Shown: piece by piece, positions 22,540-34,239 of the stretch
Layout of the letters: each line of letters begins with the position of its first letter
How positions within the stretch are numbered: position 1 is the stretch's first letter
Assembly (NCBI GenBank): GCA_007570785.1
Contig: ML664175.1
Coordinates: 10,021,441-10,085,440, forward strand
From: Antilocapra americana
Lineage: Eukaryota > Chordata > Mammalia > Artiodactyla > Antilocapridae
DNA length: 64,000 bases
Direction: 5' to 3'
Notes under the pieces: model-generated
Databases searched by the model: none
Seen by the model: only the letters and a program-made list of their open reading frames with translations
Told to the model about the DNA's origin: nothing
Position numbers and translations under genes: made by a program

Positions 22540-23320
22540 GATTTTTGATGGAATCATTGGGAAAGAGACACAATTTTTACACAGGGTCTGCTTGGATGCT
22601 GTAGGTCAATTTGTAGCTCTCAGGGACCAGCAGGCCACCATTTGGGGTAGAATGGCACTTGGGCAGAGAAAAACAGAGTGAGAATGAGAGTCAGTCAATG
22701 TCCCTTCCGCTTAGTTGTTTGGAGGAGTAAGTGGGCATTTGTCTGCAGCCCAGCGTTTTGTGAACACTCTTCCCCTGGATAGAGAGTTTCCTTCCTCCCC
22801 AAGTTAAAAGTCAGAAATCATGCCTCCCTAGTGCCGCGTATAGCTGAGCACAAGCATGTGACCCAGATCCCCCAGTCACCCTTGTAAAACTTCCTTTCAG
22901 AACAGACCAATCTGAGGAAGAAATGCCATGTGGAATACATTTTCGCCAGTGAGAGGGACACCACTGCCACTTGGCCTTCAGAGGTGGAATTGTTGAATGT
23001 CTGGTAACACAGCTGGCAGCAGCAACTGTATCAATAAAGTCAAGTTCCTGCTGGCAGTAGAAAATGTAGCACTGAGTTCCAGGAGGGGCTTTTGGAGGCA
23101 GCAGTGGTGTCCTTGGGCTAGTTCTGATGCTTTTTCTAGGTGGTGTGCTGGAAGTTCAGCCATGAACATGGCTCTCAAGCCCATCTGGCAATTCTGTGAC
23201 CCACCAAATATCCTTTAATACATTTCTCTTCTGATTACACAATCAATTAGATTTATCACCACCAACTAAAATTTCTGGTGCTAACATTACAATCAGTAAA
23301 AATCTGTTATATGGATAAAT
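22540..23320. other. No gene recognised
   Basis: Moderate GC, with short open frames at 22978-23184 (-) and 22997-23218 (+) that overlap on opposite strands and carry no domain. Possible MER-like debris around 22820-22980 cannot be assigned. Confidence 0.4.
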
Positions 23321-23324
23321 AAAT

Positions 23325-23450
23325 TACAGTTCTATGAGGTAGGCATTATTATTTCCATTACACAGATGAAAAATAGGTCCAGTAATATTAAGTGCATCCT
23401 GCCCAAGGCCACACAGTGAGTAAATCCTAAAGCAGAGATTTGAGTTCTAG
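23325..23450 (-). mobile_element. MIR SINE
   Basis: ctatgaggtaggcattatta, ttacacagatgaaaaatagg and cccaaggccacacagtgagt are, in reverse, the MIR core. MIR is an ancient tRNA-derived SINE that predates the placental radiation. It is diverged and partial. Confidence 0.75.
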
Positions 23451-23591
23451 ACTCTCTCTCTCTTTCAATTTCCAAAGTTCATGGTTTTTAGTATGCCACT
23501 TGAAACATGCTTTCAGAAATAATCTTGTGATGGTGTTGATTGGCTTGCTCCAAATTCATCCCCATCTCCTTCCAGTGGCCCTTCCCATACT

Positions 23592-23856
23592 GCTGCTGCT
23601 GCTAAGTTGCTTCAGCCGTGTCCAACTCTGTGTGACCCCATAGATGGCAGCCCACCAGGCTCCTCCGTCCTTGGGATTCTCCAGGCAAGAACACTGGAGT
23701 GGGTTGCCAGTTCCTTCTCCAGTGCACGCATGCATGCTAAGTCGCTTCAGTCATATCCAATTCTGTGAGACCCCACAGACGGCAGCCCACCAGGCTCCTC
23801 CATCCACAGGACTCCCCAGGCAAGAATACTGGAGTGGGTTGCCGTTTCCTTCTCCA
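23592..23856 (-). mobile_element. Dimeric Bov-tA-type SINE with (CTG) edge and exact TSD
   Basis: Two tandem monomers in reverse: gcttcagccgtgtccaactc at 23610 and gcttcagtcatatccaattc at 23745, each followed by ggcagcccaccaggctcctc and an actggagtgggttgcc segment. The left edge is a short CTG run. An exact 11 bp TSD, cttcccatact, lies at 23581-23591 and 23857-23867. Open frames through it are chance. Confidence 0.85.
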
Positions 23857-25256
23857 CTTCCCATACTATAGAGGCTGAAAAGCTACATTTTTCAGCCTCA
23901 TTTAGAGCAAGGAATATGATTTAGGCTTAACCAGTTAGATGCACTTGTGTGAAAATTAAATTTAGAGCTGAGTCAAGCAGAAAGGAAAGAAGGCCTTCGT
24001 TTTGATGGTACAAATCAGGTACATATAGTTTCAGTCAAACAATTGAGGCTACAATTTTCTGATTTCTGAATTACGGCAAAAGCAGTGTGACCTTGGGGTG
24101 GCAGGTGGCACACCGGCTTCTTGATTCTCCAGCTTCCAGACTGTTGCAGAGATGGTTCTCTAAACAGAGATGGTTCTCTGGATGCTATTCTGGAGGTCAT
24201 TCCTGGAGACCCAGCCTAGAGCCCCTTCTAACCATGAGCATCTCATTCCTTGCATCCCATCCTTTCCTGTTTAAATGACTAAACCTGCTTCTATTTGCTT
24301 CCAAATCCTGTCTAATATAAGCATGTACAAAGGTCAAGTACTATATAGCCAAAGAGCATTGCAGAGAGATTCTCATATTTTCTCAGAGTTACAATTAAGG
24401 GGAAAAGTATAAATTAGAAGTAAATTGATATACAGAAATAATAATAAGTGCCAGGAGCCATCAGGATGCCCCCTCACTCGGATGACAAGGTCATGAGACT
24501 GAGAAGGAAACTGCAAAGCGGATTTTTCCTTCGGGGCATCCCAAGGCAAGGCCCCTCCTGGTATTTTTCTTGGGAAGTTCTGTTTATGGTATGAACATTA
24601 GCTCATCTCAGTAGGTCAGTCCCAGTTAGAAATAATTCATCCTGAGATAATTCCCTCAGACCTTACTTCCCCCAGGGGATTGGGGAAGGCAGATTCCCTT
24701 CCCTGGGGACAAAGGAGGAATAAGGGACATTTAAATAGATTACTATACCTCCTACTCCTTACTGGGGAGTTTACCAAGAGTTCTCTGGGGGTCATGGCAA
24801 GGCCACCACCAGAAGGGCTCGTACTTGGGTCACCTTCCCACATCCCACTCTCGACCACTCCATGGGGGAGGCTCCCTTCCTTGAAGTTTATTGCTAAAGC
24901 AGTGCTGCTACACTGTCTCTTAGTCCTCTTTTCTCTTTCCAAACTGTCTCTTTGTCCTCTTTCCTCGTAAGAACTGAAATAGGTTAATAGAATAAAACAG
25001 TTTCAAGCTTAAGCCCTTCTCTCTAGCTTCTACATAGTTGCACCTAAAAAGAGAAATGTAACCTTTCTACTTAGATTGATGTACTTATCCAAAGTATGCT
25101 GGAGACATTCAAATGGTAAACATACTAATGTTAAATCGAATTATGCAGAAATCCGACTTTTGCAAGGAAGATGAGCTTAATGTTAAAGTTGTTGATGGTA
25201 GGCAGAAAACAAGATTGTATAGAATAATATGTGACATAATGGGTGTGTTTCTTGGG

Positions 25257-25264
25257 TATAAAAA
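25257..25264 (+). promoter_or_regulatory. TATA box of the solo LTR
   Basis: tataaaaa within gggtataaaaactg, about 16 bp upstream of the LTR's AATAAA and 113 bp from the LTR end. This close spacing fits a short R region. Whether it is active cannot be told from sequence. Confidence 0.6.
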
Positions 25265-25279
25265 CTGTAAACCAACAAC

Positions 25280-25285
25280 AATAAA
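25280..25285 (+). terminator. Polyadenylation signal of the solo LTR
   Basis: AATAAA in caacaataaagagag, in the expected place downstream of the TATA box and upstream of the presumed U5. Confidence 0.55.
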
Positions 25286-25584
25286 GAGAGAGACTGCTCC
25301 ATCACCTCAGCTCACTTCTTCACCGACGCCACTCATCCCTCAAGAACCCCGGACCCTCCAAGGCTGGACCCTGGCAAATAAGTACCCTGATCTTTCCAAT
25401 CTTGCCACATTTGTATCTCAAGAAACTGAATGTATCAGGTAGGGAACAGGCAAGCAATAGATGGCTCATTCAAACTGGATCATTTGGAGAGTCTTGAATA
25501 AAGATCAAATTTTAAAGACAGGCACAGAGCATAGAGAACCACAGGGGTTATGCAGTACCCCTAGACCTGAAATAGCAAGAGGAA

Positions 25585-26130
25585 AGAGCCTGTTATGAAT
25601 TAAATGTTTGTGTGTCCCCCAAATTCTTATGCTGAAATTCCAACCCTCAGTGTGATGGCATTAGAAAGTGCTCCCTTTGGGAGGTAATTAGATCATGAGG
25701 GTGGAGTCCCCATCAGTGGGATTGGTACCCTAATAAAAGAGGGCCTGGAGAGCTCTCTAGCCCTTTTTCCTTCTCATGCTGTGCTTAATCACTTCAGTCA
25801 TGTCTGACTCTGCGACCCCATGGACTACAGCCCACCAGGCTCCCCTGTCCATGGAATTCTCCAGGCAAGAATACTGGAGTAGGTTGCAACTTCCTACTCC
25901 AGGGGATCTTCCCGACCCTCAAACCTGCATCTTCTGCAATGGCAGGCGGATTCTTCATCACTGAGCCACCTGAGAAGCCCTTCCATCCCATGAGGATACA
26001 GCAAAAAAAGTCGACAGTCTATGATCAGAAAGTGGGCTCTCATCAGACACTGGATCTACCTGCAACTTGATCCAGCCCTTAGAATGTAAAAAATAAATGT
26101 CTACTGTTTATAAGTCACCTAGTCTAACAC
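25585..26130 (+). mobile_element. MaLR (MST-type) LTR split by a Bov-tA SINE
   Basis: tgttatgaattaaatgtttg at the left, aggtaattagatcatgaggg, accctaataaaagagggcct, then the SINE. After it come cccatgaggatacagcaaaa, ctctcatcagacactggatc, and tttataagtcacctagtcta near the end. The order matches a forward MaLR LTR. It is old and diverged, with no open frame. Confidence 0.75.
25775..25981 (-). mobile_element. Bov-tA SINE inside a MaLR LTR
   Basis: Reverse orientation: cttcagtcatgtctgactct, ccatggactacagcccacca, aagaatactggagtaggttg, and head side ctgagccacctgagaagccc. It divides the MaLR LTR at a pyrimidine-rich site near cctttttccttctcatg. The TSD is not clear by eye. Confidence 0.82.
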
Positions 26131-26139
26131 AGTCTGAAC

Positions 26140-26487
26140 TCACTAAGAGTCATTAGGAAAGCTTGGAGACAGTGATGGAGAGAGGGTGCCTTCCAGGAGC
26201 TGTGGACCTGTGGTGAGGGATGCAGCTAGTTCATGGCAAGCTCTCACAGGCAAGGAGAATGCAGAGGGCAAAACCTCCCACTCCACCCACCTTTCAAAGG
26301 CCTGCCCAGTTGCTGAACCACCTAGAAGTCAGAGAACAGGAGCCTGTGCTGTAATTTTTGCAAGACAACCTCCTGGGGTGGAGAACAATGTACAGTCAAT
26401 TTGGGGAGCAAATGGGAGGTTTCCAGCACAGCAAGTGAAAAATCAACAACCCCAGTGTAGTAAGAGATCATAAAGAATATAGGCTGA
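26140..26487. other. No gene recognised (chance 95-codon frame)
   Basis: The frame at 26186-26473 has no domain, lacks repeat identity and is not bounded by splice signals that I can defend. I leave it as non-coding. Confidence 0.4.
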
Positions 26488-26612
26488 GGGAATTGCCTGG
26501 TGGTCTAGTGGTTAGGATTCCCTGCTTATATTGCCTAAGGCCAGGGTTCAATCCCAGGTCAGGAAATTAAGTCCCATAAACCCTGAAGTGCGGCAAAAAA
26601 AAAAAAAAAAAA
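26488..26612 (+). mobile_element. CHR-type SINE, short
   Basis: gaattgcctggtggtctagt at the head, cagggttcaatcccaggtca as a B-box region, and an 18-base A tail after gtgcggc. It is tRNA-derived and non-coding. Confidence 0.7.
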
Positions 26613-26619
26613 GAATTAA

Positions 26620-28100
26620 GTTGAGGGTTTTGGTGCAGCTGAAGTTTTTAATGCTCTCAGGCTGACTTCATTCATTGTTTTTAAAGATAGTCAATATCAT
26701 CTGCTTTATAGGATTTCAGGGCATTTCCCCCAGTTTAGCATAGGGTATGAGAAGCAGACATACCTGAGATATCTCGGTAAACATTTCTCACATCATAGGT
26801 GGTGAAACAAGGACTTACAGTCACATATCCAAAAACCTGCAGAGCCAGAAGGCACGCTCAAGTCTAATGATGCCTGGTAAAGAATTTCTTCCACCGTCTG
26901 CCACTAAAATCCATGCTGGACACGAGTTATGCTCACCACAGAATGCCAGACTGTGATGCGGCTGCAGTCTCTGCCTTGAGCAGCCCTATGCCTTGGTTTT
27001 ATTATTTTTTCCTTTCATTTTAAACATTTATCTGAGAAGCTGAATTACAAAGACATTTTTACTAAAAATAACTAGAAGATATGCAGGAGAAAATTAGCAT
27101 AATGTATTTTATCTATAATTTACAGTGTGTAATCTAAAAATGTGTGACAAAGCAATGCTAGTAATGCAGAGAAAATTCCCCTGGGATATTTGGTTCCATT
27201 TAAAAACACCTCAGTAAGGGGGGATGTGGGAGCAGCAGCCTGTGACACACTCCCATCAGGGCAAAATGTTATTCCAGTGATTCACAGCGAGAGGCCTGAC
27301 AAACACTTTGAGTCGACATAAAGGTTCTTGCCATCTGAATGAAATGAGAATTGCAGTGGGTGGTCCCATTCTAGCCACCCGTCTCCTTCTACTTCAGTCC
27401 TGGCTTAGGTGGTTGCCCTGGAAACTGTGGGGTGGCAAACAAAACCATGTGGAACAACTTTCAGGAAGCCTTACGCACGGGGCCCTAGTTTTTATTTGAT
27501 GCTGCCTGTTCTCTCTTCTTTAAAGATGACTTTCCAAGGCTGTCATTTTTGGAGAAGGTGTGCTCTTCAGACTACCTGGAAAGCTGATTTATTGTAAAGT
27601 CTTTGGAAGATCCAGGGGGAGGGCTGGGTAGAGTCTAGTAGATAGGGCTTTATTTCTCATTATTCCGCTTTGGATCCTGACACAGATGGTCCTGATCTCC
27701 TCCTCCCCCACCTAAGAATTTTTCTAAAATGACACCCAAGTTTTTCTTGGCAGAAGTTATAATTCCTGGCAAACAGTTCACTGCAGCTCTAATTATGATG
27801 ACAGCTTTAATGGAGAAGATAATCATATTAAATGGTTCTTATTCAGTTCCATGTGATGAATTAGTGATTACCATGAAATGCGTTAAGCAGCCAAAAGTAA
27901 GAGGAAGGGATAATATACTTAGCTACAAGTTAGGGGTTGAGGGATGCCAAAACTGGGTGGGAGGTAGGACAAAATGACCTTTAAAGAGAAGATGCTGATT
28001 CTAATGCTTTTCATGGCTTATTTACTGTTTAAGAAACCTCTTTTCCTGATGTGTCTGTTAAAGACAAAATTATTTTGACAAATATTAAAACAGTAAAGAA
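26620..28100. other. Repeat-poor stretch, no gene recognised
   Basis: About 1.5 kb with no SINE, LINE or LTR text that I recognise. It contains several TAAT-type motifs around 27780-27890 and short open frames without domains (27308-27499, 27409-27597, 27729-27977). It is the best candidate here for unique, possibly regulatory, sequence, but conservation cannot be judged from one genome. Confidence 0.45.
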
Positions 28101-28107
28101 GATTTTA

Positions 28108-28212
28108 CTCAAGACTACTCCAGTATTCTTACCTGGGAAATCCAACGGATAGAAGAGCCTGGCAGTCCATGGGGTAGTAAAAACATCAGACAAGACGGAG
28201 AGACTAAACAAC
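28108..28212 (+). mobile_element. Bov-tA SINE, 3' half
   Basis: tactccagtattcttacctg, gaagagcctggcagtccatg and acggagagactaaacaac give the 3' part of a Bov-tA. The tRNA-like head is absent. Confidence 0.7.
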
Positions 28213-31200
28213 ATTGCCGATTGATTGCAACAGGAGAGGGAGATGGGGCTCAACTTCCAATATAACAGGACAAGTGGTGATTTATAAAAGCAAAGTAAGG
28301 ATCAGTGGATTGAAAATTAGTTAGAGCAGACATCAAGGATAAAGGGATCATATTTTAACAAGATTCCTGCAAAAGGCAGGTGAAGGAGAGCAATGAGGGA
28401 TTTGACCAGGTATTGAGAATGATCAGATATTGATAGCAGTGTATGTTGGAGGGAGTGGGAGTGGGGGGTGCTGTCCTAAACTTACTCAGCAGCATTCTTG
28501 TTAAAATGCAGCATGACAAAGACAAGACAAGGCTGTGATGATGGTATGGGAGTCGGTTAGTCCCTTCTCTTTTTCAGGGAAAGAAGAAACATTTTTCTGT
28601 CCTCTGAAGAATGTTTAAGTTCACTTCTCATTTAGTCTCCTTTTGTTCATTAAAGACAAACTGAACCATCTATTGGGGCTTAGTAGTAGAGTATATTTGC
28701 TGGATAGTGCAAATCAAATCATCAGGCATTTAATAAGGGGTATTTCTATGAAAATAAAAAGGAAAAGTAAAGATTAAAGGTTGGAATAGACTATAAAACC
28801 AGTTTCTGAGTGCAGAGGAAAGCTAGTTGAGATTTCTAAATGTTGGGCTTGAAGAATCTTTAGATAGTATTGTGTGAACAATAGTGGCAATCTGATGAAT
28901 TTCCTGGTTTCCAGTTTGAATATCTTTGGTGATGGCTTAGACATCAGTGCCAAAGTCATGGTTATTTTCCAGCACAGAGCACAGAAGATGTGAAGCTTGC
29001 AGTAAACTTCCTAAGTGGCCTACACATCAGCAGCTCCAGGCATGAAGATTGCCTGTCTTCCAACTTTAGCTTGCAAGACAACCTAGAGTTCCAGTAAGGA
29101 ACTGGGCAAACAGGTTTTGATTCTCAGTGACACCAAGTTGGGAAAGTGGAAGAGCAGTTGGAAATCTTATTTTGAAGATCTGTACCAGATATTGGAAGAA
29201 ATGTAAGAATCTAGAATTGGGTAAGGAATTACAAAATGTGCAAGATGGCAGGATTCAGTTCAGTTTACAAGTAGATAATAAAAGCTCAAAGATAATGAAT
29301 AGAACTAGAGTCTGCTAACCCACAAGGCTATGCCATAGTTTTCCAATGACACATAAAATTTCTCTCTCCTCCCACCTTTTTTTCATTATTCTTAAATCTC
29401 GTCTTATTAGATTTGGCCTATTATTTATATAAATGCAGCAAGAATAGTAATCCACTGCATAGATCTGTTTGCTTTGCTGCAACTCTTCAAAAGTAATCTC
29501 AAATTAGATTTTAAAAGACTTTCAAGCCACACCAAGAACTTGCCATCTGGTTTTACCTGTAGAATCTATAGCTTTAGGTTAATTTCTCTCTTCTCTAGGT
29601 CCCTCAAATATCCTAAGCTTCCTGGGTTTGCCAGGAGGTAACCTTTCTTATTCACCTGTAAGGCTTGAAACTTTGTAAACCAGGTATCAGCCCAGTTTTC
29701 CCAAAAGGGCTTTGTAAACATTGACTCCATAAAGTCAGCCTTAGATCCTTAAAATTATCTGTTCATACATGATTCTATGAACAATATTCTCAAATATGAC
29801 ATCCCAGTAAAAGTCTTGATTATATATCCAATGTTTCCAATTAAGTTCTGTTCAAGGAGGACAGATTCTTAATGAACTTATGCAAATAATTATACTGACA
29901 TTAAAACAAGAATACTCAATACGAGTTTCTGAATTCTGGAGGGATCAGGAAGGGAAAAAGATATATGTTTCACTTCTGTATATAAAAGTATTATCCTCTA
30001 AACTGTTGTGAGCGATAACTTAAGAGAAAAGGGAAAGAGGCTCCTTAAATCCAGCAGCAATATTTCCAAACAAAGGCTATAATAACCCTCCATCAGTTCA
30101 TCCAGTCTCATACAATTAATTCTCATTCTATTTGGTCTTGGGCTAGCAGTTTTATGAACATATCAGCTTCTTAAGTTCTGGAAATCTTTTCTCAGTTGAA
30201 TGGTATGGTCTCAAAGTTATTTAAATAATGTCATCAGAAGACATTATCACAGAGACCTGTCAGTCCTTTCCATGGGTCTCAAAGCCAATCCTTTTTGGTT
30301 GAAGATGAAGCACTCTGGCCTATAGCTGATTACAAATGCTTTCAGAGAAGAATCAGTAAAACGAAAACTATCTGTTGATGATGAAAGAATTAAAATGGCA
30401 GCAGTTAAAGCTTTGATGATAGTTCACTATAAAAAATGATGCAGTTGACAAGGGTATTTAGTTATTTATATGGCATAAAGCATTTAAAATAATAACTGGA
30501 ATTATGACTGATAATTTTATGCCAGAATATATCATAGACAGTGAGGGAATTGACAAATTTCATATAATATCTTAAAACCTTAGATTAATAACATTTTATT
30601 CATGCAAATATAACCTGGAGAAGGTTAAAGCACCTCTTATTTGACAATGTTTTTCATGCAACAGAACAAATCAAATAAAACAAATTGCTTTTTGGCATCT
30701 CTCTTTTTACAAGATAAAAGAAAAAATCCTTTGAGATTTTCCAAAAGCCATCTGAGAAATCTCAAGATGAGTTCAAAATCAAACTTTCATTTAGGATTTG
30801 ATTCTGAGAAGGCAAAACTACCCAAAATGTCAAAAGTTTTGCATATTTGGCTATATACAATCCCAGGTTACTGTTACTTAGCTACCTATTTAAGCAAAGT
30901 GATGATAAAAGAATTCAAATGTAAATACAAGAGATGATGTTAAAATACATTAAAAAACAAAATATTAGCTCTTTAAAAAGTGAGATTTGCTTCTCTTAAA
31001 TAATTAAAGATATGATAAAAGTTAACATAAAGCACAGTTAATTATTCTGATAAGATATCTTTGTTTCCTAAAGGGATTACTTAAAAAAAAACTTCTTACA
31101 ATGCCTTAATAAGAGCAGATCCAAAAAAAAAGCCAAAACTGTTATTTCAACAGAGAGAAAATAAAATTCTAGTTATGTATCAGTGTGTTTTTGATACAAA

Positions 31201-32165
31201 ATTTTTTTAAACCCTGTAAAAAATTTATCTAATCTTAACCAACTTTGATCATATGAGATAATATTTCTTTTCCAAAATTCCTTTTCTACAAACCTTCTAC
31301 AACTTTTTACAACTATTCAGTTTTCATCCTTTATTTTCCTCTTTTACTTTAGGACAAAATTACTGTCTTGTTCACTTAACAAAAACCCATTCTACATAAC
31401 GTGAATGCTTTTCTTTATCAAAAATACAATCTACTTTCCTGGCATACTTTTCATACAAAGTTGTTTCTCCTGGCCATTATTGTTTCTAGTAGTTTCATTT
31501 ACATACATTGACTCCAATTTTTAACCATTAGTAAGCTTTTTTAAACAGAGAAAACTGCAGAGAAACAATTGTGTCCTATACCAGCATTCTATACCAGACT
31601 AGCATATTTTATGAATATACCATGTCAGTGTTTATAGGTATATGTTTCCTGATAATACAATTTTTCAATGTGTCAAAAAGATGTTTATTAACAGACTTAA
31701 ATACGTTAGGTTCTCTGTACCTTATAAAAATAAGAAGGCAAAAGTAGATAAACTTAAACTTGTGCTTAGTAAAGGTTTAGTAGTTTTTACTCACTTAGAA
31801 GTAATCTAGATATTCAGTGAATATCTATTATTTAACTTAGCACCACTCTATGGTTGCAAGTTACCACAAAGATTTTGGAAACTACTTTTAGGGACATACA
31901 TTATAACATTAAACAATGCAGGACATCATCTTAAGCTATTTCTTTATTAGCTATTTTTACAGTACATGCTGTTAGGCAAGTATCCAAAAAATTATAAAAG
32001 TAAAGAGTTATAAAAGTTATATTTTATAAAAAATTATAAAAGCAAAAACCAAAAAGAGTTAAATGCAAACTATGTGTTGTTATTACACTTAATACTGATA
32101 ACTCAGAAGACATATCTTTCCTTATCTAAGATTTTTCCAAATCACACAAACTACAAAAGCATTTG
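28213..32165. other. AT-rich block, probably old retroviral/LTR debris; no gene
   Basis: Nearly 4 kb without Bov-tA, CHR or BovB text. The composition becomes strongly A+T rich after 29340, and short open frames (29127-29318, 30641-30937) carry no domain. The style of sequence resembles internal regions of ancient MaLR/ERVL elements, but I cannot match a motif with confidence. A fragment near 28290-28440 (aaggataaagggatcatatt…) loosely resembles 40965-41020. Confidence 0.35.
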
Positions 32166-32167
32166 GG

Positions 32168-32292
32168 TGAGTTTGGCAAACCACTCTGGTACTCTTGCTG
32201 GAAAATCCCATGGACAGAGAAGGCTGGTGCAGGCTACAGTCCATGGGTCGCAAAGAGTCGGACATACCTGAATGACTTCACTTTCACTTTTA
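32168..32292 (+). mobile_element. Bov-tA SINE, 3' half
   Basis: gcaaaccactctggtactct, tcccatggacagagaaggct, cgcaaagagtcggacatacc, ending in a cacttttattt tail. The 5' tRNA-like part is missing. Confidence 0.75.
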
Positions 32293-32734
32293 TTTCTGGG
32301 AAGTTGAGAAATATTTAATTTATATAATCATTTATCTCTAAGTCAATCAGAATAGAGTTCTTTTATGCAATTTTTTATAAATTACTTTGGTAATACCATC
32401 TAGAAGCAGGAAAATATTATTTATATATATAAACACACATATAGAAACATATAGACAGATGTGAATATAGACCTTAGAGCTTTCCTTGTAAAATTTTAGC
32501 CATGAGTCAGGTAAACATAGTAATGTAAAACTCAGTGGTTTATATATAATAGTTGGCTCTTGTCTTTGCTCCACTTTATATTTTTACCCAAATTGTATTT
32601 CTTACAGATGGAACAAGTTAAGCTTATCTGCTCAATAAGAGGGCTAATGCTTTTTACCAATATTTGTGGGGGAGACTTATAAAATATTCTTTTACCTTGA
32701 TATGTAGTCTCTTTTGGAGGGTCTCTAAGCCTCT

Positions 32735-33284
32735 TGGAAGAAAAGTTATGACCCTTGAAAAAGTTATGAATCTTGGAAGAAAAGTTATGACTAACCTAGA
32801 CAGCATATTAAAAAGCAGAGACATTACTTTGCCAACAAAGGTCTGTCTAGTCAAAGCTATGGTTTCTCCAGTAGTCATGTATGGATGCAAGAGTTGGACT
32901 ATAAAGAAAGCTAAGCACTGAAGAATTGATGCTTTTGAACTGTGGTGTTGGAGAAGACTCTTGAGAGTCCCTTGGACTGCAAGGAGATCCAACTGAGATC
33001 CAATCAGTTCTGACTATTCACTGGATGCTGCAGCTGAAGGTCCAATACTTTGCTACCTGATGCGAAGAACTGACTCATTTGAAAAAACCCTGATACTGGG
33101 AAAGATTGAAGGTGGGAGGAGAAGGGGACAACAGAGGATGAGATGGTTGGATGGCATCACCAACTCAATGGACGAGAGTTTGAGTAAACTCCGTGAGTTG
33201 GTGATGGACAGGGAGGCCTGGTGTGCTGCAGTCCATAGAGCTGCAAAGAGTTGGACATGACTGAGCAACTTAACTGAACTGAAC
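32735..33284 (+). mobile_element. BovB 3' end with rearranged 5' edge
   Basis: The last 0.5 kb of BovB, from the Lys-rich region to the terminal caacttaactgaactgaa. At the left edge the text cttggaagaaaagttatgac occurs twice (about 32733 and 32773) with a partial third copy between, suggesting a local duplication at insertion. cctcttg appears at both ends (about 32730 and 33285) and may be a 7 bp TSD. Frames at 32664-32921 and 33060-33260 are BovB remnants. Confidence 0.82.
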
Positions 33285-33789
33285 CTCTTGAGAGTCCCCA
33301 GTGTGGGACAGGGAACCTAATGCTCAAGTGACTGTAAGAAAATGTGAGGCTAAAAAAAAAGAAGATGGGGGCTGAAATGGGAAGGCAAAGTCTTGCAGAA
33401 GTAGACAGAAGTACAGGAGGTAGGGCTTGAAGGCAGTCATATCAAAGGATTCAAGGCAGCTAAAGGGAAGATTGGAGGTAGTAAACAGAGGAAGGAGAAA
33501 CAGAAGCAATTGTAAGGGAGAAGTCTTAAAGGAACCAGTTTGAGGAAGTCACTGAAGTTCTAAATTATCCTCAGTAAAATCATTTCAACAGAATGGAAAT
33601 GGACAGAGTTTACGCATGAGTATGAGAAGGGGGTTTCAGTCTGCTGAGAAGCTCCCGTATTGTTAACCAATGGTAACTTGTAAACAAAGAAGCCTAGGAC
33701 TTTAACCCAGCTTCTAGGTTAGAGGACTCCAAAAGAGCCAGGAATTTCCCACTCAAGGGACTATATTCCTAGTGAAATTATTGGGGGAG

Positions 33790-34228
33790 TGTGTAATTTC
33801 CTTGATTCTGTCTTGTCACAACAAAAATTTGAAGTGACTGACCAGCTCTCAGATGGACCAGTGTTACTGCTCCATGTTACAGCTCAGTTTTATTTAGAAA
33901 ATAAAGGAAAATACATCCTTGAGGCATAAGGATGTGCCAACCCAAAAGACCTGAAGAGAAAAGGAAGGGGGAGGGAGAGAGAGAGCGAGCTGTGGGGGAA
34001 AGAGAGAGAGAGACCCCCCAACCCTTTGACTCCTCTTTTTACGTTTTTTCTCCTCCCTCTGGGCCTACCCTATGTAAGCTGGGCTAGCCAGGGGTGCTGT
34101 TTGTTCTACTTGAGGTCCTCACTCTGGTCCTCGCACCCCCCTTTGTTCTATTTTCCCAGGCTTTTCCCTTCCTTGTCTTTTAGCCACCACTATTCTGGAC
34201 TCCTATTTCCTATTCTAACTACCTAACA
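33790..34228 (-). mobile_element. 3' LTR of the provirus
   Basis: 439 bp, starting TG and ending CA on either strand reading (plus strand tgtgtaatttcc…cctaaca). AATAAA lies on the minus strand at 33889-33894. A purine-rich simple tract (ggagggagagagagagcg) lies at about 33970-34010. It is slightly longer than its partner at 40067-40488, mostly through this tract. Confidence 0.88.
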
Positions 34229-34238
34229 TTCCCCCCTC
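34229..34238 (-). other. Polypurine tract of the provirus
   Basis: On the minus strand gaggggggaa directly abuts the 3' LTR start (tgttagg). This is the plus-strand DNA primer site and fixes both the LTR boundary and the provirus orientation. Confidence 0.8.
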
Positions 34239-34239
34239 A

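Larger units (their letters stand above)
24449..25376 (+). mobile_element. Solo LTR, class II (ERVK-like) endogenous retrovirus
   Basis: A 928 bp element starting tgccaggagcc and ending ctggaccctggca, so its termini form the inverted repeat tgccag…ctggca. It is flanked by an exact 6 bp TSD, aataag, at 24443-24448 and 25377-25382. Six-base duplications are typical of betaretrovirus-like (class II) ERVs. A TATA box (25257-25264) and AATAAA (25280-25285) sit in U3/R order near the 3' end. No primer site or polypurine tract follows, so this is a solo LTR left by recombination. Frames of about 100 codons at 24637-24970 are chance readings. Confidence 0.8.

Noticed and set aside
23592..23640. CTG run considered as a coding or disease-type triplet expansion
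   Set aside because: Only about four units, and it is the constitutive edge of the dimeric Bov-tA-type SINE (also at 37540-37556 as CAG).
24637..24970. Overlapping ~100-codon frames on both strands
   Set aside because: They lie wholly inside the solo LTR (24449-25376) and have no retroviral or host domain.
26186..26473. 95-codon frame as a small gene
   Set aside because: No domain, no clear start context, no splice signal and no repeat of the pattern elsewhere.
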